The translations under genes and the position numbers were made by a program. Of a stretch of DNA of 64,000 nucleotides, positions 17,762 to 26,840 are shown one piece after another. The notes below the pieces were generated by a model. The model was not told where the DNA came from. It searched no databases and worked only from the letters and a program-made list of their open reading frames with translations. Position 1 is the stretch's first letter; every line of letters starts with the position of its first letter. Origin of the DNA: Dyella sp. ASV24 (GTDB taxonomy: Bacteria > Pseudomonadota > Gammaproteobacteria > Xanthomonadales > Rhodanobacteraceae); assembly GCF_016428905.1 (NCBI RefSeq), contig NZ_JAELTQ010000007.1:1-64000 (forward strand), given 5' to 3'.

Positions 17762-18574
17762 TTATCGCTGCTTGCCGAAATACCGGCTAGGCGTATCCCC
17801 AAAGTTTCGACGGAACATGGCAATGAAATTGCTCGGTGTGGCATAGCCTAGCGCATCGGCAATCTCGGCCACAGGAACATTATTGGCGAGCATTTCCAGC
17901 GCAAGGGTCAGGCGTGCCTGCTGGCGCCATTGGGCGAAGCTGAGTGCTGTTTCGGCCAGGAAGAGCCGGCTCAGGGTGCGCACCGACAGGCCGGCCCAGT
18001 GTGCCCATTGCTCGATGGTTCGCGCATCGTGCGGATGCTTGAGTATGGCCTGTGCAATACGAAGCAGGCGGCGATCGCTGGGCATGGGCAGGTGCAGCGG
18101 CTCGTGCGGTGCATGGCGTATTTCTTCAAGCAGCACGGCCAGCATGCGTTTCTGCGCCGTCGCCAGCACGGGCTGATCGGACCATGCGACTGCTCGTCGC
18201 ACCAGTGCAAGCATGAGGTCGTTGAGGCCCATGACGCACGGGTGTCGGGGCAGGGTGCGGCACGCCTTCGGCGTTATGAGCAAACTCCAGCCTCCCGTTA
18301 CACCGCTGATGCTCACTTTGTGACGCTCGCCGGGCGGTATCCAGCCCGCTCGTTGCGGTGGCAACAGCCAGGATCCGTGCGTGGTGCGTACATGCACCAG
18401 GCCGCTCTCGACGCAAAACACCTGGCCGCGGAGATGGTGGTGCCAATCCACTTCGCGTGTGCCAAGCCGGAAGTCACCAGCCGTTGATGCGTCGCCGCGA
18501 ATAGCGATCAGGTCCGGGCCTTCCGCTTGCTCGCTGTGATCGATAGGGGCTTCGACATGGCGTGTTTTTGTCAT
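17762..18574 (-). CDS. AraC-family transcriptional regulator with cupin sensor
   Basis: A 270-residue regulator: an N-terminal cupin (DWHHHLRGQVFCVESGLVHV, PPGERHKV) and a C-terminal two-helix-turn-helix domain (ARTIEQWAHWAGLSVRTLSRLF; VAEIADALGYATPSNFIAMFRRNFG). This layout is that of NimR/YdeO-like regulators that often control a divergent transporter or enzyme gene. Here the divergent unit is the 18707-20327 pair, 132 bp away, which it probably controls. Confidence 0.87.
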   Translation of the reverse strand: MTKTRHVEAPIDHSEQAEGPDLIAIRGDASTAGDFRLGTREVDWHHHLRGQVFCVESGLVHVRTTHGSWLLPPQRAGWIPPGERHKVSISGVTGGWSLLITPKACRTLPRHPCVMGLNDLMLALVRRAVAWSDQPVLATAQKRMLAVLLEEIRHAPHEPLHLPMPSDRRLLRIAQAILKHPHDARTIEQWAHWAGLSVRTLSRLFLAETALSFAQWRQQARLTLALEMLANNVPVAEIADALGYATPSNFIAMFRRNFGDTPSRYFGKQR

Positions 18575-18706
18575 GGCCAGATTTCATTATTTTCTGTCCA
18601 TACAACGTTATCTTGTTTTTGCGTGCTGGCCCACCATGGGGCTCCGTCGCGTATTCACCACGAATCCACGCGCGCTCTCATCTTTGCCACCTGATAGGCC
18701 TTTCCC

Positions 18707-19135
18707 ATGAACCTCACGGAATCGTTTTCCATTCACGATCTGTCGTCATTCCCTCTGGTGAGGATGAACGACGGCACAGCGATGCCCGGCTATGCCGCGC
18801 AATGGGCGAAAGAGATGGATGCACTGCTTCTGCGTTCCCGTCCCTTCGTGATGCTTCATGGCTCCGGCGAAGGCGACGAAGCGCATGAGGACAGAAAGGA
18901 GCGGGGACTCTGGCTGAAGCGCCATAAGGAGGAACTAGGGCGATACTGCCTCGCCATGATCGGCATCGAGGCCGATCCACACAAACGCCAGGCCATGAAG
19001 GCCATGTCCGCCATGGCAACCAAGGCCTTCGGCACGCCGACGTACGTTGTGGAAAGTGACGAGGCGGCAGTCAAGCTTGCGAACCGCCTGCTGAGTGCGT
19101 TTGATGGCAAAGAGGTCATGAGCGATGCGCGCTGA
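18707..19135 (+). CDS. Small cytosolic protein of unknown function, paired with the monooxygenase
   Basis: A 142-residue protein without signal or membrane segment. Its pattern (a beta-strand LLLRSRPFVMLHG, an acidic/basic helix, then LGRYCLAMIGIEADP and FGTPTYVVESDEAAVKLANRLL) looks like a small alpha/beta fold, perhaps of the STAS/SpoIIAA-like kind, but I cannot name a family. It overlaps the next gene by 11 bp, so the two are translationally linked and probably work together. Confidence 0.65.
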   Translation: MNLTESFSIHDLSSFPLVRMNDGTAMPGYAAQWAKEMDALLLRSRPFVMLHGSGEGDEAHEDRKERGLWLKRHKEELGRYCLAMIGIEADPHKRQAMKAMSAMATKAFGTPTYVVESDEAAVKLANRLLSAFDGKEVMSDAR

Positions 19136-20327
19136 AGCCCTCCGCGTCGCCATTGTGGGAGCTGGTCCTGGCGGGCTGTGCCTTGCGCAAGGCTTGAAGA
19201 AGCGTGGCATACGATTCGACGTGTTCGAACGGGATCACGCCGCCAACGGCCGAACGCAGGGTTATCGCATTCGCATCGATCACACAGGGCAGAAAGCGCT
19301 GGCGGCTTGCCTGCCAAAAGCATCTTACGCGTTGTTCCAACACACCTGTGCTACGCCTGCGGCGGGCGTAAACGTACTGGATGCGCAGTTGAGGGACGTG
19401 TCGGGCCGATGGGTGAGTGCCTGGCGAAAAACACCATCGGATGCCGACGACGCGGATCGATGTGCCCATCGGCAAACGATGCGCGAAGTACTGATGCACG
19501 GTATTGAGCCGAACGTTCAGTTCGGCAAGGCCCTTTCCCACTATGAGGAAGGGCCTGACGGCGTGACCTTGTACTTCACCGACGGCAGTACCCGTGCCGC
19601 GGATGCATTGATTGGTGCGGACGGTATCCATTCCGTGGTGCGGCGCCAACGTCTACCTGGTCATGACCCTGTCGATACGGGGTCCATATGCATCTACGGA
19701 AAAGCCCGCCCGGAACAGCTGGTGGGTGCGTTCGGGACGGAAGCGCTGCATGGCAAGACGTCCATTGTTTTTGCGGATGGCATGTCGGTGATCATGGATG
19801 CCATGTCATTTGATCCATCGGCATTCGAGTCATCGGAAAGTAGCGTGCGGTTCACTCGCGTCGATGATTATTTTTACTGGGCCCTCATGGGTACGCGCGC
19901 GGCCTTCGGTCTTGCCGGCGATGAGTCGCTTTCATTGGGGCGAGAAGATATCAATACCTTGGTTGGCCAATCGGCAGCGTCATGGGCCTCTCCGCTACGA
20001 GCGGTGTTTGAATGTAGTGATGCCGGAAGCATGGCCATCGCATCCGTACACCAAGCTGCATCGATAACATCCTGGGAGCCCAACCGGGTTACTTTGCTTG
20101 GCGATGCTGTCCATGCGATGAGCCCTGCTGGTGGCCTGGGGGCCAATACAGCGTTGCAGGATGCCAGCGTGCTCGCGGAGTGCCTGGCCGACGCGTGCAG
20201 CGACGAGGCATCTGTTCTGACCGGGATCAGCCGGTACGAGGTTGCCATGCGCTCCTACGGCGCGAATGCCCTGGCAGCTTCCGAGTCGAGCGCTCGTGCC
20301 TTGTTTGACGTCGGTGGCGGGGCTTGA
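19125..20327 (+). CDS. FAD-dependent monooxygenase (aromatic hydroxylase family)
   Basis: A 400-residue flavoprotein: a dinucleotide-binding GxGxxG motif at the N-terminus (VAIVGAGPGGLCLAQGLKK, residues 8-26), the DG motif (ADALIGADGIHSVVRRQ) near residue 165, and the GD motif binding FAD ribose (VTLLGDAVHAMSPAGGLGANTAL) near residue 325. These are diagnostic of class A flavin monooxygenases, which use NAD(P)H and oxygen to hydroxylate aromatic or related compounds. The substrate is unknown. It is fused by overlap to the small protein gene, divergent from an AraC regulator. Confidence 0.87.
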   Translation: MRAEALRVAIVGAGPGGLCLAQGLKKRGIRFDVFERDHAANGRTQGYRIRIDHTGQKALAACLPKASYALFQHTCATPAAGVNVLDAQLRDVSGRWVSAWRKTPSDADDADRCAHRQTMREVLMHGIEPNVQFGKALSHYEEGPDGVTLYFTDGSTRAADALIGADGIHSVVRRQRLPGHDPVDTGSICIYGKARPEQLVGAFGTEALHGKTSIVFADGMSVIMDAMSFDPSAFESSESSVRFTRVDDYFYWALMGTRAAFGLAGDESLSLGREDINTLVGQSAASWASPLRAVFECSDAGSMAIASVHQAASITSWEPNRVTLLGDAVHAMSPAGGLGANTALQDASVLAECLADACSDEASVLTGISRYEVAMRSYGANALAASESSARALFDVGGGA

Positions 20328-20553
20328 TGGAAGAGGCATGCTGACGCGGCCTTCGCGCCGTGAACGCACCTCCGCTCGCTGATGGTTGGCGCTATATCGA
20401 TCTTGGTGGGCTGGAGTGTTGCCGTACGAGCCCCGTGGTGCGGTCATCGCCGCTGAGCGCAGCTCATTCCCTTCGGTACGTGGTTCGTCGGATGTCGCTT
20501 CCTTAGAGCATGCCATTCGGGAAATTCTCGACGGCGACCCAAGGAGAGGCATC

Positions 20554-21405
20554 ATGAGTGCACCCGCGACTGTTGTAGCCGTGTCGGACCTCAGTACCGA
20601 TGGATCGCGCCGGACGCTCAGGGCGGCGCCCATCTTGCGTTTCGCGGCAAGGGCCTGGCTGGTCGTTGCGGTACTGGGTCAACTGCTGTTCGCGTTCTAC
20701 GTCGCCGACTTCTACGGGCGCGCGGCTATGCGGGGGCAATGGCAGCAATGGAACGATGTGCTGACCGCCGGGTACATACATGGCGATACCCTGGGCAATT
20801 CGGTGCTCGCCGCCCATCTGTTGTGTGCATTGGCGGTGATGCTGAGCGGGGCTGCCCAACTGGTGCCGCTGATCCGACGACGCTGGCCGCGCTTCCACCG
20901 CTGGAATGGCCGCGCCTTCCTGTTATCAGCGGTTATCGCCAGCCTGGGCGGCGTGTACATGATCTGGACGCGCCACGTTACCGGTGGCGATCTGTTGGGG
21001 CGCTTGAGCATGAGCCTCAATGCGGTGTTGATCCTCGGCTTCACAGGTCTGGCTTTTCACCATGCTCGCGCCAGGCGCTTTGATGTGCACCGCCGCTGGG
21101 CGCTTCGGTTGTTCCTGGCGGTAAGTGGGGTGTGGTTCTTTCGCGTGGGCTTGATGTTCTGGCTCACCGTGAACCAGGGGCCGGTCGGCTTTGATCCCAA
21201 GACGTTCACTGGTCCGTTCCTGAGTTTTCTTGGCTTTGCTGAGTATCTGCTGCCGCTGGCGGTGTTGCAGCTCTACTTCATCGCGGAAAAGAGCAAGAGC
21301 GCGTACGGCCAGCTTGCGATGGCGGGCGGTCTGGCGCTGTTGACATTGATGATGGCCGTGGGCATCACCGCCGCGTTCGCTTTCCTCTGGCTTCCCCATC
21401 TGTAG
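20554..21405 (+). CDS. DUF2306-type integral membrane protein
   Basis: A 283-residue membrane protein with about seven or eight hydrophobic segments (residues 29-50, 90-112, 130-150, 160-180, 190-215, 230-260 and 262-283 roughly). Conserved features of the DUF2306 family are seen: RWPRFHRWNGRAFL and ARRFDVHRRWALRLFL, with paired histidines suggestive of haem or quinone contacts. The ATG at 20554 is set by AAGGAGAGG; the frame is open from 20386. It precedes the sensor kinase gene by 28 bp, so the three genes form an operon and it may feed a signal to the kinase. Confidence 0.75.
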   Translation: MSAPATVVAVSDLSTDGSRRTLRAAPILRFAARAWLVVAVLGQLLFAFYVADFYGRAAMRGQWQQWNDVLTAGYIHGDTLGNSVLAAHLLCALAVMLSGAAQLVPLIRRRWPRFHRWNGRAFLLSAVIASLGGVYMIWTRHVTGGDLLGRLSMSLNAVLILGFTGLAFHHARARRFDVHRRWALRLFLAVSGVWFFRVGLMFWLTVNQGPVGFDPKTFTGPFLSFLGFAEYLLPLAVLQLYFIAEKSKSAYGQLAMAGGLALLTLMMAVGITAAFAFLWLPHL

Positions 21406-21433
21406 GTCCTTGTGGGAGATTAGCTGCTCGCCC

Positions 21434-22540
21434 ATGCCTGATCATTCTTCGCCAGTGTCCGCATTCCATGTTTACGCAAAGCCGCGTGGTCTCGCCTTGG
21501 TCCTGGGCTGGAAGCGTTTGCTTTTCACTTTGTGTTTCTCGGTTGTTCTGGGGCTGATGCTTATTCCCGGCTGGACCTCCGGCTTGCCGTCACTGTTGCT
21601 GCGCACGGTGACGATCGGGCTGGTGGCCATGCTGACGTTCGGGTTGTTCGAGCAATGGCCTGTGCGCCTGCCGACTTGGCTTGCACGATGGGCCATGCAG
21701 GTGTTTGGGGTAGCGGTTTCCATTCCGCTGACGGTTTGGCTGATCTACTCGTACAGCACCGAAGCTGGCGCGCCAGCGTTCTGGCATGACAAGGATCGCC
21801 TGGAAGGTTTCCTCACCCTGAGCATTCTCGGCGTCTTGTTAGCGCCGTGGGTGGCGCTCGGCGCGTTGGTGCGGCAGAAAGATGCGCTGGCACGCCATCA
21901 GGCGCTGGCGTTCGATCTTGAGCGCAGCGAGCTCGAGCGTCAGGCATTGGATGCGCGCCTGCACTTGCTGCAGGCGCAGGTCGCCCCGCATTTTCTGTTC
22001 AATACGCTGGCCAATGTGCAGGTATTGGTGGATGAAGGTTCGCCGCAGGCTTCCGCCGTGCTGCGCAACCTGATCGCTTATCTACGTGCCGCGGTGCCGC
22101 GACTGGACGAGTCGATCACCACGTTGGGCGAGGAGTTGGAGCTGGTGCGGGCGTACCTGGAATTGATGCATATGCGCATCCCCGATCGCCTGCAGTTTGC
22201 GCTGCACGTAGATGACACCACGCGTTCGCTGCAATGCTCACCCTTGACCTTGCTGACCTTGGTCGAGAACGCGGTGCGACACGGCATCGATCCTAGTGAA
22301 GAGGGCGGGCGCATCGACATCCAGGTGCAACGACGCGGAGATCGCTGCTCGGTACGGGTGAGTGACACCGGCATAGGCCTGCAGGCCGCCAGCAAGGGGC
22401 TGGGTACCGGTCTTTCCACCTTGCGTGAGCGACTGGCCTTGGCTTTCGCTGGCGATGCGAGCCTGAGTATCGGGGAGCAACACCCACACGGCGTGATTGC
22501 CGAGGTACAGTTCCCGGCCCGCGAGGCAGGCGCCCGATGA
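21434..22540 (+). CDS. LytS/AlgZ-type sensor histidine kinase
   Basis: A 368-residue inner-membrane kinase. Four or five hydrophobic segments occupy residues 25-145, followed by a short coiled linker (QALAFDLERSELERQALDARL) and the His_kinase domain: HFLFNTLANVQVLVDEG carries the phosphorylated His, LTLVENAVRHGI is the N box, and DTGIGLQ with GTGLSTLRERL the G boxes. A TTG start at 21410 is possible, but the ATG at 21434 is more usual. The gene overlaps the LytTR regulator by four bases (ATGA), a standard pairing. Confidence 0.9.
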   Translation: MPDHSSPVSAFHVYAKPRGLALVLGWKRLLFTLCFSVVLGLMLIPGWTSGLPSLLLRTVTIGLVAMLTFGLFEQWPVRLPTWLARWAMQVFGVAVSIPLTVWLIYSYSTEAGAPAFWHDKDRLEGFLTLSILGVLLAPWVALGALVRQKDALARHQALAFDLERSELERQALDARLHLLQAQVAPHFLFNTLANVQVLVDEGSPQASAVLRNLIAYLRAAVPRLDESITTLGEELELVRAYLELMHMRIPDRLQFALHVDDTTRSLQCSPLTLLTLVENAVRHGIDPSEEGGRIDIQVQRRGDRCSVRVSDTGIGLQAASKGLGTGLSTLRERLALAFAGDASLSIGEQHPHGVIAEVQFPAREAGAR

Positions 22541-23310
22541 CCACCGCACTGATCGCCGATGACGAACCCCTGCTGCGCGGTGCGTTGGCGCAGATGCTAG
22601 GACAGGTGTGGCCCGAGTTGGAGATCGCCGCGCAGGCGCGCAATGGCAATGAAGCGATCAAGCTGTTTGATGCCATTCAACCGGATATCTGCTTTCTCGA
22701 TGTGCACATGCCGGGAGTTTCCGGCATCGACGTGGCCCATCACGTCGGGCGACGCGCGCATGTGGTTTTTGTCACCGCGTATGACAAGTACGCCGTGCAA
22801 GCGTTTGCGCAGGGTGTTCTCGATTACCTGGTCAAGCCCGTGGAGTCGGCACGGCTGGCCGAGACGGTGGCGCGGCTGCAGGAGCGCTTGCGCATGGCGC
22901 AGCCGGTATCGAATACGGAAACGTTGTTGCGTGAACTGGCCAATCAGCTTGAGCGCCGGAGTGCGCCCACCCCATTGCGCTGGATACGCGCACAAGTCGG
23001 GCAGACCCTGCGGCTGATTTCGGTAGACGACATTGACTACCTTCGTTCGGAAGCGAAGTACACGTTGATCGCCTGGCATGGCGAGGCAGGGCAATCGGGC
23101 GAAGCGTTGATAAGCAGCCCCTTGAAGGAGCTTGTTCCTCAGCTCGACGCCTCGCAGTTTGTGCAGGTGCATCGTTCGGCTGTGGTCAACCTGCGCGCCA
23201 TTAGCCACGTCACCCGTGGCGACCACGAAACGGGCACCGTGCACCTCAAAAACCGAAAGGAACAGTTACCGGTCAGCCGCAGCTATCTACATCTATTCCG
23301 ACAGATGTAG
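22537..23310 (+). CDS. LytTR-type response regulator (AlgR/LytR family)
   Basis: A 257-residue regulator. The receiver domain (residues 2-120) shows the acidic pocket ADDEP, the phospho-acceptor in CFLDVHMPGVSG, and the DYLVKPVE lysine. Residues about 150-257 are a LytTR DNA-binding domain (IDYLRSEAKYTLI, FVQVHRSAVVNLRAI, LPVSRSYLHLFRQ). It receives phosphate from the kinase encoded just upstream. LytTR proteins bind direct repeats near promoters; targets are not evident here. A strong hairpin follows the gene at 23401. Confidence 0.92.
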   Translation: MTTALIADDEPLLRGALAQMLGQVWPELEIAAQARNGNEAIKLFDAIQPDICFLDVHMPGVSGIDVAHHVGRRAHVVFVTAYDKYAVQAFAQGVLDYLVKPVESARLAETVARLQERLRMAQPVSNTETLLRELANQLERRSAPTPLRWIRAQVGQTLRLISVDDIDYLRSEAKYTLIAWHGEAGQSGEALISSPLKELVPQLDASQFVQVHRSAVVNLRAISHVTRGDHETGTVHLKNRKEQLPVSRSYLHLFRQM

Positions 23311-23400
23311 AGGATGGCCTGTCTGACCTCGGCATCCGCCGACTAACGGATCGCATCTACATAGCCTGCTGTGGCGAAGACTCGCGTTGTCACTACGACA

Positions 23401-23439
23401 TTGCGCCGCCGGAGTGGCTCTCCCGCTCCGGCGGCGCAA
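23401..23439. terminator. Bidirectional terminator-like hairpin
   Basis: A perfect 14-bp stem (TTGCGCCGCCGGAG and its complement) with an 11-nt loop, flanked by A- and T-containing ends, between the convergent LytTR regulator and DUF3472-type genes. Confidence 0.75.
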
Positions 23440-23457
23440 AACGTTGAGGCTTGAGAA

Positions 23458-24744
23458 TCAGGGCAGGGCGTTCACATCCACGTCTGGCTTGTGGTTCACC
23501 GGGGTGCGCGTAAAGGTCTGGCCTGACGGCACGGAGTTGCTGAAGAAGCCGTCATTGCGCAGGTAGAACTGGTTGCCGATGACGCCGCCGGCAAAGTCGA
23601 GGCGCTGGCGGTTGAGACCGGTGGGGTCGACGTCGTAATAGGCGGAGGTGATCTCCGTCCATTGACCATCCGCACCCACCGCCCACTGATTGCCGTAGCG
23701 CGCGGAGCGGCCGATGTAGCCGTGATCGGGGTCGAACGACTCCAGGAATGAATACATACCTTTCAGGTAGGTGGATGTGCCGGGGTACTTCCAGGTGGCG
23801 ATGAATTTCCAGTCGCTGCCATCTTTTCGCGCATCGGAATGGTGGTCGTGCGGTGCACGGCTGAACCACGCGGAGAACAGCGTGTTGCCGTTGCCGTCAG
23901 GTTGGGCGCGGGTGATGAAGCGATAGGTTTCGCCGGCCACCCAGGGATAAACCAAGTGACTTTGGCCGCCCGTACCTTCACCGCCGAAGTTGTCGACAAT
24001 GACGTGCGGGCCTTGCTTGACCAGCGTCGTGCTCCCTTGCGTGGGATCCCACACGGAGAACAGCACCCAGCGCTCAGTGGCGGAGACAGTCTGCATGCCG
24101 AAGTAGCCCACGTTGAAGCCGTCGGCCATGTAGTAGGAGCCGATGGGGTCCTGGCCTTCGGGCACGGTGACTTCGCTATAGAAGTATTCCGTGTTGGCGG
24201 GCACATTGAAGCCCAGGTGCACGGAAGGGCCGCGACGCGACCAGTAGAAGTTGCTGGGATCGTTGGCGAACACCGTGCCCGCCGCGGTGGCGCTGCCGGC
24301 AATCTGCAGGCCAGAGATGTCGCCGAAGTAGCCGCCATCGGTGGAGATGCCTTGCAGGTCGACCTTGACGTAACCCGGCTTGCGGATAGTGAAGCTGCCC
24401 ACCGGAATGGTGGGCGGTGCAACGGAAGACAGTTTGACGACGCGGGCCTGATCGCCGATCGATACCTTGATGGCGCTATGGCTGCCGCCGTTGAGCGCCC
24501 CGACCAGGGCAAGGTTCAACTCGCCCGCCTGTTGCACGTCGAAATACACGCTGACCACAGCCTTGGGTGAATCCCAGTTGTGCAGGCCGGTGTCGGTAAT
24601 CGTTTCGTCGCCTGCAGGCGACGGGTGGGTGACATAGGCGTTGCCGCCCAGCGGTACGGTGGACGCGGTGTCCTGTGCGGTTGCCGTGCTGGCAAGCAGG
24701 CAAATGCCCATGCTTATCCCCAAGCCTAAAGCCAGGTAGCGCAT
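23458..24744 (-). CDS. Secreted DUF5077/DUF3472-type protein
   Basis: A 428-residue exported protein. The ATG at 24744 follows GAGGAG and opens a signal peptide (MRYLALGLGISMGICLLAS...ATAQ). Residues about 30-145 look like a DUF5077 carbohydrate-binding-like jelly roll (PLGGNAYVTHPS...GYVKVDLQGIS). Residues about 160-400 fit DUF3472 (SNFYWSRRGPSVHLGFN, FYSEVTVPEGQDPIGSYYMADGF, YRFITRAQPDGNGNTLFSAWF). The pair is common in secreted proteins of polysaccharide-using bacteria and is thought to bind or act on glycans; no catalytic residue can be assigned. Confidence 0.8.
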   Translation of the reverse strand: MRYLALGLGISMGICLLASTATAQDTASTVPLGGNAYVTHPSPAGDETITDTGLHNWDSPKAVVSVYFDVQQAGELNLALVGALNGGSHSAIKVSIGDQARVVKLSSVAPPTIPVGSFTIRKPGYVKVDLQGISTDGGYFGDISGLQIAGSATAAGTVFANDPSNFYWSRRGPSVHLGFNVPANTEYFYSEVTVPEGQDPIGSYYMADGFNVGYFGMQTVSATERWVLFSVWDPTQGSTTLVKQGPHVIVDNFGGEGTGGQSHLVYPWVAGETYRFITRAQPDGNGNTLFSAWFSRAPHDHHSDARKDGSDWKFIATWKYPGTSTYLKGMYSFLESFDPDHGYIGRSARYGNQWAVGADGQWTEITSAYYDVDPTGLNRQRLDFAGGVIGNQFYLRNDGFFSNSVPSGQTFTRTPVNHKPDVDVNALP

Positions 24745-25030
24745 AACTGCTCCTCTCGGTTGAGATGGTGGTGCAGCGATAAGCCGCCCGGTCATGGCAA
24801 GGCGTGGGCGGCAGGAACCCTGGGTTGCCTTTGGCGACCTTTTGCGAAGGGCCAAATGCAACAAATCGAAAGCATTCGACAGAATTAATAATTAAATGAA
24901 ATGCAATTGCAAGTGCCTGGCGCGCAATTTCGCCCGTCTGGGCGCGCGCATGGGCTGGAATGAGGCAAGGCGGCACGCCCTGGGCTCGGGGTGCGGCCTG
25001 GTCGCGGCATGTGTGATTTTGGTTGCGTGC
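24745..25030. other. Intergenic region with AT-rich promoter-like stretch
   Basis: 286 bp upstream of the DUF3472-type gene. It contains an AT-rich segment (24883-24905) that contrasts with the high-GC surroundings and includes small inverted repeats such as TCGAA..TTCGA. A promoter for the minus-strand gene is likely but not resolved. Confidence 0.4.
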
Positions 25031-25831
25031 TTACACGTACTGCATCTTGATGGTCATGCCACCGTCGACGACGAAGTGCTGCCCCGTGATGAAGGACGAC
25101 TGTGCTGACAACAGAAACACCGCCAGTGCACCGATGTCCTCAGGAACGCCGACGCGCCCTGCGGGATGCTGCGCGTGGTCGCGACGGCTGAGTGAGGGCG
25201 CATGACGCTCGGCTGGTTTCCGCCATGCGTCGGTGGCGATCCATCCGGGAAGAATGGCATTGACCCGAACATCGGGGCCGGTGCTCACCGCGAGTGCATG
25301 CGTGAAAGCGAGCAGGCCACCCTTGGTCGCGGCATAGGCTTCCGAATCGGCCTCTGATTGCAGTGCGCGCGTGGAGGCGATGTTGATTACCGCACCTTTG
25401 TGTTGTTTCAGGTCGGCCAATGCGTGCTTGCTGCAGAGAAAGGGGCCGGTGAGGTTGGTGGCTAGGTAACGGTTCCAGTGATCGAGCGACAGCGCGTCAA
25501 GCGGACCGGAGTGCGGGTTGGCGATCCCTGCGTTGTTCACCAGTCCGTCGATACGCCCAAAACGTTTGCGTGCGGCTTTTATCCAGCGTCGAACGCTGGT
25601 TTCGCGTGATACATCGAGCACGGCGAACGCTGCGCGCTTGCCTGCATTCCATTCGTCGATGCAGCCCTTGCCGGCTTCCGCATCCAGATCCCCGATGAAA
25701 ACGTTGCCACCCGCACCGAGTACGGCCTGCGCGATGCCGCGACCGATGCCCTGCGCGCCGCCCGTGACAAGGATGGTCTTGCCAGCCAGTGGTGCGGCGT
25801 CGAACGGGGCGATAGAGGGCGTGCTGATCAT
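25031..25831 (-). CDS. Short-chain dehydrogenase/reductase
   Basis: A 266-residue SDR of the classical type: the cofactor-binding TGGAQGIGRGIA (residues 24-35), NNAG near residue 100, a catalytic serine (INIASTRAL) and the active-site YAATKGG. The C-terminal FVVDGGMTIKMQYV is typical. An acidic residue after the second strand (FIGDLDAEAG) favours NAD over NADP. The substrate is unknown. The ATG at 25831 (MISTPS) is preferred over the upstream frame. Confidence 0.88.
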   Translation of the reverse strand: MISTPSIAPFDAAPLAGKTILVTGGAQGIGRGIAQAVLGAGGNVFIGDLDAEAGKGCIDEWNAGKRAAFAVLDVSRETSVRRWIKAARKRFGRIDGLVNNAGIANPHSGPLDALSLDHWNRYLATNLTGPFLCSKHALADLKQHKGAVINIASTRALQSEADSEAYAATKGGLLAFTHALAVSTGPDVRVNAILPGWIATDAWRKPAERHAPSLSRRDHAQHPAGRVGVPEDIGALAVFLLSAQSSFITGQHFVVDGGMTIKMQYV

Positions 25832-26184
25832 GGTGGTTGTTCCCGGTGTCAGGCGGTGCGGGCGCATAGCCCGCATAGGCTAAGGCGTGGCGATTGCATG
25901 GGCGAGCGTCACTGATGTGTCGCTGCTGTGTGGACACACCATCGGCCAAACGGCCTAAACCTCAGCGCGGATGCCCGGCGGATTTTCCGCAAGGGTTTTC
26001 GTTGCCGTTGCCGCGCGGGCGTCGACAGGCCTTTGAGCGCCGTGAGTGATTTCACGCATCGAGTTCTTTGGGTGGAATCCATGTGCGGCAAGACATAGAA
26101 CCAATGGTTTTGTCAAGTTTAGAAAGGCCGTGGATATACTCGTAAGTGACGCAGTTCACATTTTTTGTGTGCAGGGGGCCCGCC
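25832..26184. other. Divergent intergenic region between SDR and EPS operon
   Basis: 353 bp with no gene. The right end holds the promoter of the exopolysaccharide operon (listed separately). The left part presumably carries the promoter of the SDR gene, which was not resolved. Confidence 0.5.
26110..26160 (+). promoter_or_regulatory. Predicted EPS operon promoter with CRP/Clp-like site
   Basis: TTGTCA (26110-26115) and GATATA (26133-26138, 17-nt spacer) or TATACT (26135-26140) form a sigma-70-like promoter. AGTGA-N6-TCACA (26145-26160) matches nine of ten informative bases of TGTGA-N6-TCACA, the site for CRP and for Xanthomonas Clp. The site overlaps the expected transcription start, 24 bp before the ATG at 26185, so binding there would more likely repress. 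Confidence 0.5.
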
Positions 26185-26808
26185 ATGAAAGTACTTCCTC
26201 TGTTGTTCGCTGTTTGCGTATCCGCATTGCTCTCCGCCTGTGCCACAGGCGGTGGCTCGACCGAGGCGCCGAAGATCGACCCGGCCGCCCAGGCGGTATC
26301 CACGTATCGCATCGGCGTTGATGACCAGTTGCAGGTGACGGTCTGGCAGAACCAGGACCTGAGCGTGAGCGTGCCCGTGCGACCGGACGGCAAGATCACC
26401 GTGCCCTTGATCGGCGACGTGATGGCGGGCGGCAAGACGCCGGAAGAAGTCGCTGCCGAGATCAAGGAAAAGCTTGCCTCGTATGTTCGCGATCCGCAGG
26501 TGGCGGTGATCCTTACTGCGCTGCGCAGCCACGAATACCTGTCCCGCGTGCGCGTGACCGGCGCGGTGCGCCAACCGGTATCGCTTCCTTATCGCCAGGG
26601 TATGACGGTGCTGGATGCCGTACTGGCAGCGGGTGGTACCACGGAATTTGCCGCGCCGGATCGTACTGAGCTGTTTCGGGAAGGCAAGGATGGTGTGACC
26701 ACGCCCTACGCCGTGCGCCTGGACAAGGTGCTGCAGAAGGGCGATCTCGACACCAATTACCCGGTGCAACCGGGGGACGTAGTCACTGTGCCGATGCGGT
26801 CGTTCTGA
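26185..26808 (+). CDS. Polysaccharide export lipoprotein (Wza-like OPX)
   Basis: A 207-residue outer-membrane lipoprotein: signal MKVLPLLFAVCVSALLSAC with lipobox LLSAC, then a polysaccharide-export domain (YRIGVDDQLQVTVWQNQDLS, VRPDGKITVPLIGDVMAGGKTPEEV) and a SLBB-type repeat (VRVTGAVRQPVSLPYRQGMTV). Such proteins form the channel that carries exopolysaccharide across the outer membrane. It is shorter than Wza and matches the size found in exosortase-type EPS loci. The ATG at 26185 follows AGGGGG; the frame extends to a GTG at 26146, inside the Clp-like site. First gene of the operon. Confidence 0.92.
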   Translation: MKVLPLLFAVCVSALLSACATGGGSTEAPKIDPAAQAVSTYRIGVDDQLQVTVWQNQDLSVSVPVRPDGKITVPLIGDVMAGGKTPEEVAAEIKEKLASYVRDPQVAVILTALRSHEYLSRVRVTGAVRQPVSLPYRQGMTVLDAVLAAGGTTEFAAPDRTELFREGKDGVTTPYAVRLDKVLQKGDLDTNYPVQPGDVVTVPMRSF

Positions 26809-26840
26809 GGCCGCCAGAAGGTTAAGGGGAGGGCATCGCC

